Assembly (NCBI GenBank): GCA_035510695.1
Contig: DATKGO010000070.1
Location: 1-43,057 of the forward strand
Origin: DAIDHK01 sp035510695
GTDB lineage: Bacteria; Patescibacteriota; Microgenomatia; Levybacterales; UBA12049
Reading direction: 5' to 3'
DNA: 43,057 bases
In this document: positions 32,811 through 41,056 of the stretch, piece by piece
Layout of the letters: every line of letters starts with the position of its first letter
Numbering within the stretch: position 1 is the stretch's first letter
Program-made: the position numbers and the translations under genes
The notes under the pieces: model-generated
What the model was told of the DNA's origin: nothing
Seen by the model: the letters and a program-made list of their open reading frames with translations, nothing else
The model's database searches: none

Positions 32811-33107
32811 TTATGCTTCTCGTCTAAGAGGTTCTGTCTCAGTTAACAAAGACGAATCTCCAATATAGCCACAAGGATCTTGAACAAAAACTTCATGCAA
32901 GATAGATAACGGACTTGGTACATAATTAGGTAATCTCAATTTATCCATAATTGTTCTCTGTTGCATTCTCATTAACAATAAATCTGAATAGGGAAGATGC
33001 TCTGATTTCATTGGAGCGCCTACATCAAATAATGTCCCTGTCTCATGAGATTCCCCGTCCACTTCTACAGAGAAGGATAAAACTTGTACACTTGCTCTTC
33101 TTTCCAT
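32811..33107 (-). CDS. Small hypothetical protein
   Basis: A 98-aa frame (MERRASVQVLSFSVEVDGES...) between the rpoB promoter and alaS, divergent from alaS. It is predicted soluble with an N-terminal beta hairpin and a central helix (SDLLLMRMQQRTIMDKL). I recognise no family. The codons are not obviously unlike neighbours, but no Shine-Dalgarno sequence or well-placed -10 is seen. Its 3' end lies 10 nt from the upstream -35 of rpoB. It may be real; otherwise this is a 370-nt gene-free promoter region. Confidence 0.5.
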   Translation of the reverse strand: MERRASVQVLSFSVEVDGESHETGTLFDVGAPMKSEHLPYSDLLLMRMQQRTIMDKLRLPNYVPSPLSILHEVFVQDPCGYIGDSSLLTETEPLRREA

Positions 33108-33172
33108 AGTATAGATCTACAATAACAAACCCATTACTAAAAGCAAGAGGCAAAATCACGATTCAGTCGTGT

Positions 33173-33178
33173 TATAAT
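33173..33178 (+). promoter_or_regulatory. -10 box of alaS (leaderless)
   Basis: Perfect TATAAT, 6 nt from the alaS ATG. A short inverted repeat CACGA-TTCAG-TCGTG lies just upstream. Confidence 0.55.
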
Positions 33179-33184
33179 ATTCTC

Positions 33185-35035
33185 ATGCTGACAGCTTCTG
33201 AGATTATCGAGAAATATATTTCCTTTTTTGAAAAACGTGGACATAAACGAATTGCCAATTCACCCTTAGTTCCGCAAAACGACCCAACTACTCTTTTTAC
33301 CAGTTCCGGCATGCAGCCGCTTATACCTTATCTCATGGGACAAGAGCATCCGCAAGGAGTAAGGCTCGTTGACGTACAAAATGCCTTTCGAGCCGTAGAT
33401 ATAGAAGAAGTTGGAGACAATCGTCATACCACATTCTTCAGAATGTTGGGCAACTGGAGCTTGGGAGATTACTTCAAAAAGGAAGAGATACCTTGGCTTT
33501 ATGAATTTTTAATTGATAAACAAATAGGCTTAGGAATAGATCAGGAGAAATTACACTTCACAGTATTTAAAGGTTATGAAGACATCCCTAAAGATACTGA
33601 GTCTTATCAAATCTGGGAAGAAATTTTACAAAAAGCTAATATTAAAGATTATCAATCACATTTACATTGGTATGGAGCCGAAAAAAATTGGTGGTCACGT
33701 TCTGGAACTCCAGATAAAATGCCTGTGGGCGAAATTGGAGGACCTGACACTGAAATTTTTTATGACTTTAGCGACGAAAATATTCATAAAGCTAGTCAAT
33801 GGAAAGACCAACCGTGTCACGTAAATTGCGATTGCGGCAGATATTGGGAAATTGCCAATAGTGTTTTCATGCAATACAAAAAAAATGAAAAAGGTGAATT
33901 TGAAAAATTACCAAAACAAAATGTCGATTTCGGCGGCGGACTAGAAAGACTACTGGGAGCTGCACAAAATAAACCGGACATTTTCCAAACTTCACTCTTC
34001 AAACCAACTATAGAATGTATTGAAAAACAAACCGATGCTATATATTCAACTAATAAACCTGCTATGCAGATAATTGCTGATCATCTAGGTGCCGCAATTT
34101 TCATCGCCAATGCCGGAATTCTACCTTCCAAAACCGACCAGGGATATATTTTAAGAAGACTTATCAGACGAGCGTTAGACAACTTCTATCAATTAAAAGG
34201 CAAACGGATTGATCCGATTCTTGAAGCAATTGTAAACCAATACAAAATAACCGATCCGCAGCTTGAAACAAATTTTGAAAGGATTAAATATATAATTTTG
34301 GAAGAAGAACAAAAATATGGCACAACCCGCAGACAAGCGGAATTTTATATTGAAAAGAAATATAAAGCCAGTCCGCACGTTCCGGGTTATTTGAAAGAGA
34401 TTTCTGCCGAAGACGCGTTCATTCTTTACACAACACATGGATTATCGCCTACACAAATTAAAAGCTTAGGCTATATATTTAATGACCAAGAATTCGCCCA
34501 AAAGATGGAAGAACATCAAAATTTATCAAGAAAAGGTGCCGAGCATAAATTTAAAGGCGGGCTGGCAGACCATGCAGAAAGAACTATCATGGGACACACA
34601 GCGACACATCTTATGCATCAAGCCTTGCGAGATGTGCTAGGTGACAAGGTTCATCAGACCGGCTCAAATATCACCACAGAACGTATCAGATTCGACTTCA
34701 ATTATGATAAAAAGCTTACCGATGAAGAAATCGAAAAGGTTGAAAAAATTGTTAATGAAAAAATTAAAGAAAATTTACCTGTACATTTTGAAATTATGAC
34801 CATAGATGAGGCAAAAAAACTTGGGGCAATTGGTTTATTCATGGATACCTATGGAGATAAGGTAAAAATATACTTCATCGGTGATCCTTCGACGAGCTCA
34901 GGACAAGCTTATTCCATTGAATTCTGCGGCGGACCGCACGTCGATTTTACAGGACAGCTAAAATCGTTTAAGATAATAAAGCAAGAGAACCTTGGGTCTA
35001 ACCAAAAACGACTTTATGCAAAAGTTGATTTATGA
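33185..35035 (+). CDS. alaS: Alanyl-tRNA synthetase, short form
   Basis: A 616-aa class II synthetase. The N-terminal aminoacylation domain (SSGMQPLIPYLMG, FFRMLGNWSLGDYFKKEE, FGGGLERLL) is followed by the tRNA-recognition region and the editing domain, whose metal motifs HTATH and CGGPH (Cys581, His585) are intact. The protein ends soon after, so the C-Ala/DHHA1 domain of ordinary AlaRS (about 870 aa) is missing. Residues 567-575 (DPSTSSGQA), directly before the editing CxxxH strand, are encoded by a dispersed repeat and are foreign to the family. The stop overlaps the next start (ATGA), so a structural envelope gene is translationally coupled to a synthetase. Confidence 0.96.
   Translation: MLTASEIIEKYISFFEKRGHKRIANSPLVPQNDPTTLFTSSGMQPLIPYLMGQEHPQGVRLVDVQNAFRAVDIEEVGDNRHTTFFRMLGNWSLGDYFKKEEIPWLYEFLIDKQIGLGIDQEKLHFTVFKGYEDIPKDTESYQIWEEILQKANIKDYQSHLHWYGAEKNWWSRSGTPDKMPVGEIGGPDTEIFYDFSDENIHKASQWKDQPCHVNCDCGRYWEIANSVFMQYKKNEKGEFEKLPKQNVDFGGGLERLLGAAQNKPDIFQTSLFKPTIECIEKQTDAIYSTNKPAMQIIADHLGAAIFIANAGILPSKTDQGYILRRLIRRALDNFYQLKGKRIDPILEAIVNQYKITDPQLETNFERIKYIILEEEQKYGTTRRQAEFYIEKKYKASPHVPGYLKEISAEDAFILYTTHGLSPTQIKSLGYIFNDQEFAQKMEEHQNLSRKGAEHKFKGGLADHAERTIMGHTATHLMHQALRDVLGDKVHQTGSNITTERIRFDFNYDKKLTDEEIEKVEKIVNEKIKENLPVHFEIMTIDEAKKLGAIGLFMDTYGDKVKIYFIGDPSTSSGQAYSIEFCGGPHVDFTGQLKSFKIIKQENLGSNQKRLYAKVDL
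34883..34910. repeat. Dispersed 'STSSGQA' repeat inserted in alaS
   Basis: CTTCGACGAGCTCAGGACAAG and its edges lie in phase within alaS and encode DPSTSSGQA. The same word is known to me as a frequent small repeat of CPR and other environmental genomes, often inside genes. The core GAGCTC is palindromic. No second copy is seen in this window. Confidence 0.75.
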
Positions 35036-37350
35036 AACTGCCACAATTATTCGCTAAAAAACAACCACCGGTAGATTATTTTCTCTGCTTACTTTTGCGT
35101 GACGAACATGTTGGCGCGTATATCCTTCAAGAACAATCCGGAGAATTAAAAATAGTCGGGCAGCAGGAAGAAACTTTACCCAACTCAATCGAACAATCTT
35201 CACCCGAACAGTGGATTGAAATTCTCGACCGCGTAATTAGCAAAGCCGAAGAAACTCTTCCTCCCAAAGTAATAACACATAAAACCATGTTTGGTTTGAA
35301 AGAGAGCTGGGTAGAAGAAGATAAAAAAATCAATAAAGATTATCTCGCCAAATTAAAAAAAGTTTGCGAAGCTCTGGACTTACAGCCTGTGGGCTTTCTA
35401 GTAATTACCGAAGCCATTACGCATCAACTGCAGGAACAGGAAGGAGCCCCTTTAACGGCAATTTTGGTTGAAATCGGCAAACAACATTTGGCTGTCTCAC
35501 ATGTCCGAGCCGGTAGAACTATAGAAACCAGAAGCGCCATGATTATTGAATCCCCCGTAGTAACCGTTGACGAATTATTGAAACATTTTATTTCTGCTAC
35601 AGTATTACCCGCCCGCATTATCGTGTTTGACGGCATTAGCAGTGAAAAAATATCTCAGGATTTTATTTCCCATCAATGGAGTAAAAGTCTTCCTTTTTTA
35701 CATATGCCTCAGGTCACAGCGCTGCCGCATGGTTTTGACGCCAAAGCGGTAATTATGGGCGCGGCCGAACAAATGGAACTAAGACTGGCGGGCGATATTG
35801 ATATACAAACTCCTATTGAAACAACTGAAAACAAAGTTTCTCGCTCAGAAAAACCACAGGAACAACCCACAGAAGTAGAACCAGAGAAAAAAACTCTGGC
35901 ACAGCAATTTAATCAGGAAAATACACAAATTGTCAGCGCCGATAACTTCGGTTTTGTGGAAGAACAAGACATTGAACAAATGGTCGGTCAACATCCGGAA
36001 ACAGAACCAAGTAAAAATTTTAATTCCGATTCTTTAAAAAATGTTGAACCTGCTTTTGCTATGGATGAAATACAAAGAGAAGAAATAAAGCAAAATAAAT
36101 TAGATAATAAATTTTCGGTTTTAACAAATCTTCTGCAAATTAGTAAAAACTTTGGAAAACGAGGCCAAAAAATGCTTACGCATATTTCAATGCCGCGTGT
36201 AGCCGGACAAGCAATACCAACCTGGTTATATATTTTACCGGTGGTTCTGCTTATAATCTTCGCCGGAATTGTCTGGTATGTTCTATCGGTTCAAGCAACC
36301 ATAAAAATTACGCTTAATCCGAAAATAGTTGAAGAAAAAGGCAGCATTACTTTCTCTACCAATTCAGGTAACGATTTTTCCAATAATACTTTGGCGGCAA
36401 AAGACGTCTCAGTTTCTCTTGACGGAAGTGCAAATACGAATACCACCGGAAAAAAGAATGTCGGTACTCCGGCAAAAGGCAGTGTAACCATTTATAACGC
36501 ATCCAGTAATTCTGTCCAACTTGATTCCGGCGTGACGATTAGCGCGCCAAATGGTCTTAAGTTTACTTTGAATAGCTCTGTATCCGTTGCTTCTTCATCA
36601 GGAGATGCGTCAAATCCAAACCCCGGTACAGCTTCTGTAAATGTAACCTCGGCTGATCTTGGCCAAAATTATAATCTTCCCTCCGGTACCAAATTTAGTG
36701 TGGATAATTATTCACAAAGTGACGTAATTGCTAAAAATGACAATGCTTTTTCCGGCGGTACTAAACAACAAGTAACCGTCGTCAGCCAAAATGATTTGGC
36801 AACACTAAACCAAAGCCTGCAGAATAATTTGGAAAACAAAGCAAAACAACAACTACAAAGTAAAATCAGCGGCGATGAGGCACTTCTACCGGATATTACC
36901 AACATCGAATTACAAAATAAAGTATATAGTCCCAAACTCAATGCTCAAGCCAGTACGGCTTCCCTGACAGCCACAGCTGTATTCCATACGGCAATTTATA
37001 ATAAAAATGATTTGCTGCAACTAGAGCAATCATTACTCAAGGATAAATTTTCCGACAACCAAGCTTTATCAGATAAAGGTATAACTACTGACGTAAGTAA
37101 TCAAAAAGTTGTTGATGATAATACTATTAAAGCCGATATTGACCTTAAAGCCGGTTTATTGCCCAAACTTGATAACCAAAAATTAATCAATGAAATTACC
37201 GGTAAAAGCGCAGATCAAGCTATAGCCTTATTGGCTCAAGAGCCGCAAGTTGAATCGAGTGATATTCAATTATCTCCCAATATCCCTTTTATCCCCAAAA
37301 TGCTGCCTCGATTCTCCAAAAATATTAAAATTGAAACAGAATCAAATTGA
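35032..37350 (+). CDS. PilM-like / baseplate-J-like envelope protein
   Basis: A 772-aa protein in three parts. Residues 1 to about 255 are cytoplasmic and resemble the actin-like PilM/FtsA fold (VDYFLCLLLRDEHVGAYIL, AILVEIGKQHLAVSHV, IIVFDGIS, AVIMGAAEQM). An acidic, Gln/Glu-rich linker (about 260-385) follows. One membrane helix at about 397-418 (YILPVVLLIIFAGIVWYVL) leads to an outer beta-rich region with a baseplate-J-like barrel (GSVTIYNASSNSVQLDSGVTI ... ADLGQNYNLPSGTKFSV) and helical repeats. It could couple an internal ATP-binding module to a surface structure such as a pilus; this is inference. It overlaps alaS by 4 nt and is followed immediately by a sortase. Confidence 0.7.
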   Translation: MKLPQLFAKKQPPVDYFLCLLLRDEHVGAYILQEQSGELKIVGQQEETLPNSIEQSSPEQWIEILDRVISKAEETLPPKVITHKTMFGLKESWVEEDKKINKDYLAKLKKVCEALDLQPVGFLVITEAITHQLQEQEGAPLTAILVEIGKQHLAVSHVRAGRTIETRSAMIIESPVVTVDELLKHFISATVLPARIIVFDGISSEKISQDFISHQWSKSLPFLHMPQVTALPHGFDAKAVIMGAAEQMELRLAGDIDIQTPIETTENKVSRSEKPQEQPTEVEPEKKTLAQQFNQENTQIVSADNFGFVEEQDIEQMVGQHPETEPSKNFNSDSLKNVEPAFAMDEIQREEIKQNKLDNKFSVLTNLLQISKNFGKRGQKMLTHISMPRVAGQAIPTWLYILPVVLLIIFAGIVWYVLSVQATIKITLNPKIVEEKGSITFSTNSGNDFSNNTLAAKDVSVSLDGSANTNTTGKKNVGTPAKGSVTIYNASSNSVQLDSGVTISAPNGLKFTLNSSVSVASSSGDASNPNPGTASVNVTSADLGQNYNLPSGTKFSVDNYSQSDVIAKNDNAFSGGTKQQVTVVSQNDLATLNQSLQNNLENKAKQQLQSKISGDEALLPDITNIELQNKVYSPKLNAQASTASLTATAVFHTAIYNKNDLLQLEQSLLKDKFSDNQALSDKGITTDVSNQKVVDDNTIKADIDLKAGLLPKLDNQKLINEITGKSADQAIALLAQEPQVESSDIQLSPNIPFIPKMLPRFSKNIKIETESN

Positions 37351-38082
37351 ATGACTTCAAAAATTTACTATACCAAACGTAATACTTTCGCATTGCGGCA
37401 AAAAATGCGTTTCTTGGGTCTTACATTATTTATTATTGGTATAGGAGGATTAATTTATATCTTTTTTCCTCTTCTTTCCTGGCAGCTTTATTTGGCTCCC
37501 AATTTTGTTTCTTCTAACCTGGCATCACCAATTCCCAAAGCGGCTATTATTACGTCCACTTCACTCCAATCTTTGCTCAAAAATTCAACTGATATTTTTC
37601 ATCCGGTTGATTATTCCAACGCTGCCAACTGGTATCCGAACTTCACGGGAGTTAATCAAACATCTTCGCATCAGACTTTTTATTTATCAATTCCCAAACT
37701 CGGGATTTCCAATGCAACGGTTACCAACGCCGACAATGATTTAGATAAGCATCTGGTTAATTACTCCGGCACGGCCTTCCCACCCGCCAAAGGCAATGCC
37801 GTAATTTTTGGCCATTCAACTCTACCGCAGTGGTTTGATCCGCATAATTACAAAGCGATTTTTGCTACCGTCCATACTTTAGAAATCGGTGATAAACTAA
37901 TTGTCAATGAGAATGGAGCAGCTTATACTTATACCATAGATAATATTTATATTGTTGATGCGGATGATGTTTCACCGCTTGAACAGCAATATGACACAAG
38001 TTATTTAACTCTAATAACTTGTACGCCGCCGGGTACGACTTGGAAACGCTTAATCATTCATTCAAGATTACAAAACTTATGA
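37351..38082 (+). CDS. Sortase (class D/E-like)
   Basis: A 243-aa transpeptidase that links surface proteins to an amino acceptor. One N-terminal helix (about 18-38) anchors it. The sortase fold starts at LSIPKLGISNATV. The catalytic triad is His155 (IFGHS), Cys224 (TLITCTPPGT) and Arg233 (KRLII). The TLxTC signature fits classes D/E rather than A. It starts directly after the stop of the PilM-like gene and is coupled to a small gene downstream. The cohesin protein at 19756 is a candidate substrate through its IAPTG motif. Confidence 0.9.
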   Translation: MTSKIYYTKRNTFALRQKMRFLGLTLFIIGIGGLIYIFFPLLSWQLYLAPNFVSSNLASPIPKAAIITSTSLQSLLKNSTDIFHPVDYSNAANWYPNFTGVNQTSSHQTFYLSIPKLGISNATVTNADNDLDKHLVNYSGTAFPPAKGNAVIFGHSTLPQWFDPHNYKAIFATVHTLEIGDKLIVNENGAAYTYTIDNIYIVDADDVSPLEQQYDTSYLTLITCTPPGTTWKRLIIHSRLQNL

Positions 38083-38234
38083 ACAATACAGAGACAGCAA
38101 TGACAAAAATTAGAGCCGTTTTAATTTCAATCTGGCCGACTATCTATAAAGTAATTAACAATTCCCTATATTTCGTTTATAGTGTAATTCGGGCATCAAT
38201 TAAAATCGCGATAAATAGTATTTTTGATAAATAA
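38079..38234 (+). CDS. Small membrane-associated protein coupled to the sortase
   Basis: A 51-aa gene whose ATG overlaps the sortase stop (ATGA). The product has a polar N-terminus, then a long amphipathic or hydrophobic helix (ISIWPTIYKVINNSLYFVYS). No family is recognised. The coupling supports a real gene, possibly an accessory of the sortase. Confidence 0.5.
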   Translation: MNNTETAMTKIRAVLISIWPTIYKVINNSLYFVYSVIRASIKIAINSIFDK

Positions 38235-38339
38235 TTTACAATTTTCAGTTCTCAATTTTCATTGAATTTTCAATTAATCATTGATACATTGTAAATTGAC
38301 TGAAAATTAAAAATTAGAAATTGAAAATTTTGTATAAAT
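38235..38339. repeat. AT-rich inverted-repeat spacer
   Basis: TTTTCAAT-type words on one side and ATTGAAAAT-type words on the other give an imperfect long inverted repeat of about 100 bp, upstream of the AMP phosphorylase gene. It resembles the spacer at 13189-13257. It may fold as a terminator for the alaS-sortase operon; no gene is seen. Confidence 0.5.
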
Positions 38340-39611
38340 ATGGAAGAATCACTAGCTGTCTCGGCTATCAGAAAAAAATTGGTCGGCAAAACACTTTCTT
38401 ACAAAGAAATATATGCCATTATGGATGAAATTGCCCATAAACGTCTGGGTGATGTTCTGACCACTTATTTTGCCGCCTCCGGTTATTCCAAAGGCTTTTC
38501 TAATGAAGAACTCTATTATTTAACTAAAGCTATGGTAGAAACAGGCGAACAATTACATTTCAGAGGCATTGTCGCGGACAAACATTCAATCGGCGGCATT
38601 TCCGGAACACGAACTACCATGATTTTGGTACCGATTGTAGCGGCAGCCGGGTTTACCATTCCTAAGAGTTCTTCACGCGCAATTACTACTCCGGGCGGCA
38701 CTGCCGATGATATGGAAGTTTTGGCACCGGTTATTTTTGATAAAGAACATATTTATAAAATTATTGAAAAAACCAATGGCTGCATTGTCTGGGGAGGCAG
38801 TTTTAACATTGCTCCGGCCGATGACATAATTATTAAAGTTGAAGCTCCATTACTCTTTGAAAGTTTTGATAAAGTGTTAGTCTCAATTATGGCGAAGAAA
38901 GTCGCGTTCGGTTCAAATCACGTGGTAATTGACCTTCCTTACGGTAAATTAGTTAAGGTACATAATTTAACGGACGCTGAAATTTTGGCAAAAAAATTTG
39001 AATATTTAGCAGGGAAATTCAATCTTACACTTAAAGTTTTAATGCATGAAACTGATCAGCCTGCCGGACGAGGCATAGGCCCACTACTTGAAGCCAAGGA
39101 AGCTCTACGTGTCCTTGAACGGCATGCTCACCGACCGATTGATTTAGAAAACAGAGCGTTAAATCTTGCCGGAGCATTACTGGATCTTTGTCTTCACGAC
39201 AGCTCTAACCAACTACAAGAAAAAATTAAAAAAGAATTTGGAGACGGTAAGGCTTGGGCTACTTCTATTTTAGCTGCAGGTAAAGCTCATGAAAAAATGT
39301 TGGAAATAATTAAAGCGCAGAATGGTGATCCCAATATAAACAGTGATTCGCTCCATCCCGGGAATTATCGTCATGAAATTCTCTCTGCCCACTCCGGAAC
39401 TGTTCGTGAAATAAACGTCCCCAACACCACCATCATCGCCAAAATACTTGGAGCTCCCGCACAAAAACGCGCCGGAATATATTTGGATAAAAAAATTGGC
39501 GAAAAGGTAGGCCGGCATGATATACTTTGTACATTATACAGCGACAGCAAGGAAAACCTTAAAGAAGCTAGCGATACATTACGGAATTTTTCTTTATTTA
39601 AAATTGAATAA
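38340..39611 (+). CDS. AMP phosphorylase / thymidine phosphorylase family enzyme
   Basis: A 423-aa phosphorolytic enzyme of the DeoA family. The phosphate-binding motif DKHSIGGISGTRTT (80-93) and the following SSSRAITTPGGTADDMEVLAPV, then CIVWGGSFNIAPADDIII, agree better with archaeal-type AMP phosphorylase ('DKHSIGGxPGNRTT') than with thymidine phosphorylase. AMP phosphorylase splits AMP to adenine and ribose 1,5-bisphosphate, which feeds the type III RubisCO salvage route known in many CPR genomes; neither RubisCO nor the isomerase lies in this window. Compared with archaeal enzymes (about 500 aa) the N-terminal extension is missing. mltG follows after 3 nt. Confidence 0.85.
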   Translation: MEESLAVSAIRKKLVGKTLSYKEIYAIMDEIAHKRLGDVLTTYFAASGYSKGFSNEELYYLTKAMVETGEQLHFRGIVADKHSIGGISGTRTTMILVPIVAAAGFTIPKSSSRAITTPGGTADDMEVLAPVIFDKEHIYKIIEKTNGCIVWGGSFNIAPADDIIIKVEAPLLFESFDKVLVSIMAKKVAFGSNHVVIDLPYGKLVKVHNLTDAEILAKKFEYLAGKFNLTLKVLMHETDQPAGRGIGPLLEAKEALRVLERHAHRPIDLENRALNLAGALLDLCLHDSSNQLQEKIKKEFGDGKAWATSILAAGKAHEKMLEIIKAQNGDPNINSDSLHPGNYRHEILSAHSGTVREINVPNTTIIAKILGAPAQKRAGIYLDKKIGEKVGRHDILCTLYSDSKENLKEASDTLRNFSLFKIE

Positions 39612-39614
39612 ATT

Positions 39615-40565
39615 ATGAAAAGATTGAGTGTCACACTTATACTTTTAGTTATTTGTCTCCTCCTCGCCGGTGCCTGGTGGATCCATGGGAATGCTCCGGT
39701 AAATTTACAAGATAAAACGCAAAAAAGTTTTAACATTCAAAAAGGTGAGCCTCTCCGCGAAATCGCTAACCGTTTACAAACTAATGGTTTAATCCGAGAT
39801 CCGATTGTTTTTTTCTTAGTGGTAAAACAAAACGGACTGGATAATAAAATTGAGGCAGGCGATTTTAATTTATCATCAGACATGTCGGCTAAACAAATAG
39901 CAGAAGCACTTACAAAAGGAACTATGGAAGTTTGGATTACTATTCCGGAAGGTTATAGGGCTACGGAGATTGCTGCACTTTTGAAACAAAAATTTGCCCA
40001 ATACGATCCGCTTTGGCAACCGGAATTGCAGCAATATGAAGGCTATCTTTTCCCCGATACATATCAATTATCAAAAGATACGACAATTGAGGATATAATC
40101 AGCACCATGCATCAAAACTTTGACAAAAAATATGCAAGTATAGCCTCTTCTCAAACCAATCAAAAAAATATCGTCATCGTAGCCTCTCTTATCGAACGGG
40201 AAGCCAAATATCCGGAAGATCGACCATTGGTCGCGTCAGTTATCTATAACCGTTTAAATGCCGGTATGCCTCTTCAAATCGATGCTACCATACAATACGC
40301 TCTTGGCTACCAGCAAGCAGGAAATACATGGTGGAAAAAAGATCTAACCACAAATGATCTTGCTATCAGTTCGCCATTTAATACTTATACTCAAACCGGC
40401 CTTCCTCCGACACCGATTTCCAATCCCGGAATTGAAGCTTTAAAAGCAGCCATTAATCCCGCCAAAACTAATTATCTATATTACGTTTCAGATAGTACCG
40501 GACACAACCATTACGCCACGACCCTGGCCGAACACAATGCAAATATCAAAAAATACGGCCTCTAA
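39615..40565 (+). CDS. mltG: Endolytic transglycosylase MltG
   Basis: A 316-aa membrane-anchored enzyme that cuts nascent glycan strands. One N-terminal helix (residues 4-23) is followed by a LysM-like region (KSFNIQKGEPLREIANRLQTNGLI) and the YceG catalytic domain: EGYLFPDTY, ASLIEREAKYPEDRPLVASVIYNRL with catalytic Glu194, LQIDATIQYA, and SPFNTYTQTGLPPTPISNPG. The length is usual. It shares a transcript with the AMP phosphorylase gene. With murJ it shows that the organism makes peptidoglycan. Confidence 0.95.
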   Translation: MKRLSVTLILLVICLLLAGAWWIHGNAPVNLQDKTQKSFNIQKGEPLREIANRLQTNGLIRDPIVFFLVVKQNGLDNKIEAGDFNLSSDMSAKQIAEALTKGTMEVWITIPEGYRATEIAALLKQKFAQYDPLWQPELQQYEGYLFPDTYQLSKDTTIEDIISTMHQNFDKKYASIASSQTNQKNIVIVASLIEREAKYPEDRPLVASVIYNRLNAGMPLQIDATIQYALGYQQAGNTWWKKDLTTNDLAISSPFNTYTQTGLPPTPISNPGIEALKAAINPAKTNYLYYVSDSTGHNHYATTLAEHNANIKKYGL

Positions 40566-40623
40566 ATTCTAATTTCCATATCTATTTCTAAATTAACTCT
40601 TGCATTAATAAAAAAGATACTGA

Positions 40624-40629
40624 TATAAT
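40624..40629 (+). promoter_or_regulatory. -10 box of the SpeD homologue (leaderless)
   Basis: Perfect TATAAT followed by seven T and the ATG at 40637. TTGCAT lies 18 bp upstream as -35. Confidence 0.6.
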
Positions 40630-40636
40630 TTTTTTT

Positions 40637-41029
40637 ATGCATAGTGATTCTTCAATTACAGCGAAATATGAAAAAGAAAACCCTTGGGGGATGAGTACCG
40701 CCATTGACCTGTATGATTGCGATCCTGATTTTATCAGAGATGCGGAAAAGATAAAACAATTTGTCCTCGATTTATGCGCTCTCATTGAGATGAAAAGGTT
40801 TGGAGAAACAGTAGTGGTTAATTTTGGTGATAATCCGAGAGTCAGCGGATTTTCCATGACACAACTGATTGAAACGTCTTTAATCTCCGGTCATTTTGCC
40901 AATGAATCAAATGCGGCATATATTGACGTGTTTAGTTGTAAAAAATATCCACCGAAAAAAACAGCAGAATTTTGTAAAAATTATTTCAAGGCAAAAAAAA
41001 TGAATTTCTCTATCACCTTCCGCTATTAA
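40637..41029 (+). CDS. SpeD-family (S-adenosylmethionine decarboxylase-like) protein
   Basis: A 130-aa protein matching the small bacterial SpeD fold. SpeD cleaves itself before a Ser that becomes the pyruvoyl cofactor (context ESHISIHTWPE). Here the aligned segment is ETSLISGHFANES: the Ser (Ser81), the processing His (His86) and the later catalytic Cys (Cys101, in DVFSC) are kept, but the Glu before the Ser is Thr80 and the next His is Leu82, and the TWPE part is lost. Some SpeD homologues of CPR bacteria are reported to act on amino acids such as arginine or ornithine instead of S-adenosylmethionine, so the substrate is open. No spermidine synthase is nearby. Confidence 0.75.
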   Translation: MHSDSSITAKYEKENPWGMSTAIDLYDCDPDFIRDAEKIKQFVLDLCALIEMKRFGETVVVNFGDNPRVSGFSMTQLIETSLISGHFANESNAAYIDVFSCKKYPPKKTAEFCKNYFKAKKMNFSITFRY

Positions 41030-41044
41030 ACTTTTTTACTCTGC

Positions 41045-41050
41045 TATACT
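41045..41050 (+). promoter_or_regulatory. -10 box of the MFS gene (leaderless)
   Basis: TATACT, 6 nt from the ATG at 41057, only 15 nt after the speD stop, so the MFS gene probably has its own start site. Confidence 0.45.
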
Positions 41051-41056
41051 TTAGTC

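Noticed and set aside
38079..38234. Longer reading frame from 38019 over the sortase end
   Set aside because: The upstream 20 codons overlap the sortase catalytic end in another frame; the ATGA-coupled start at 38079 is more likely.
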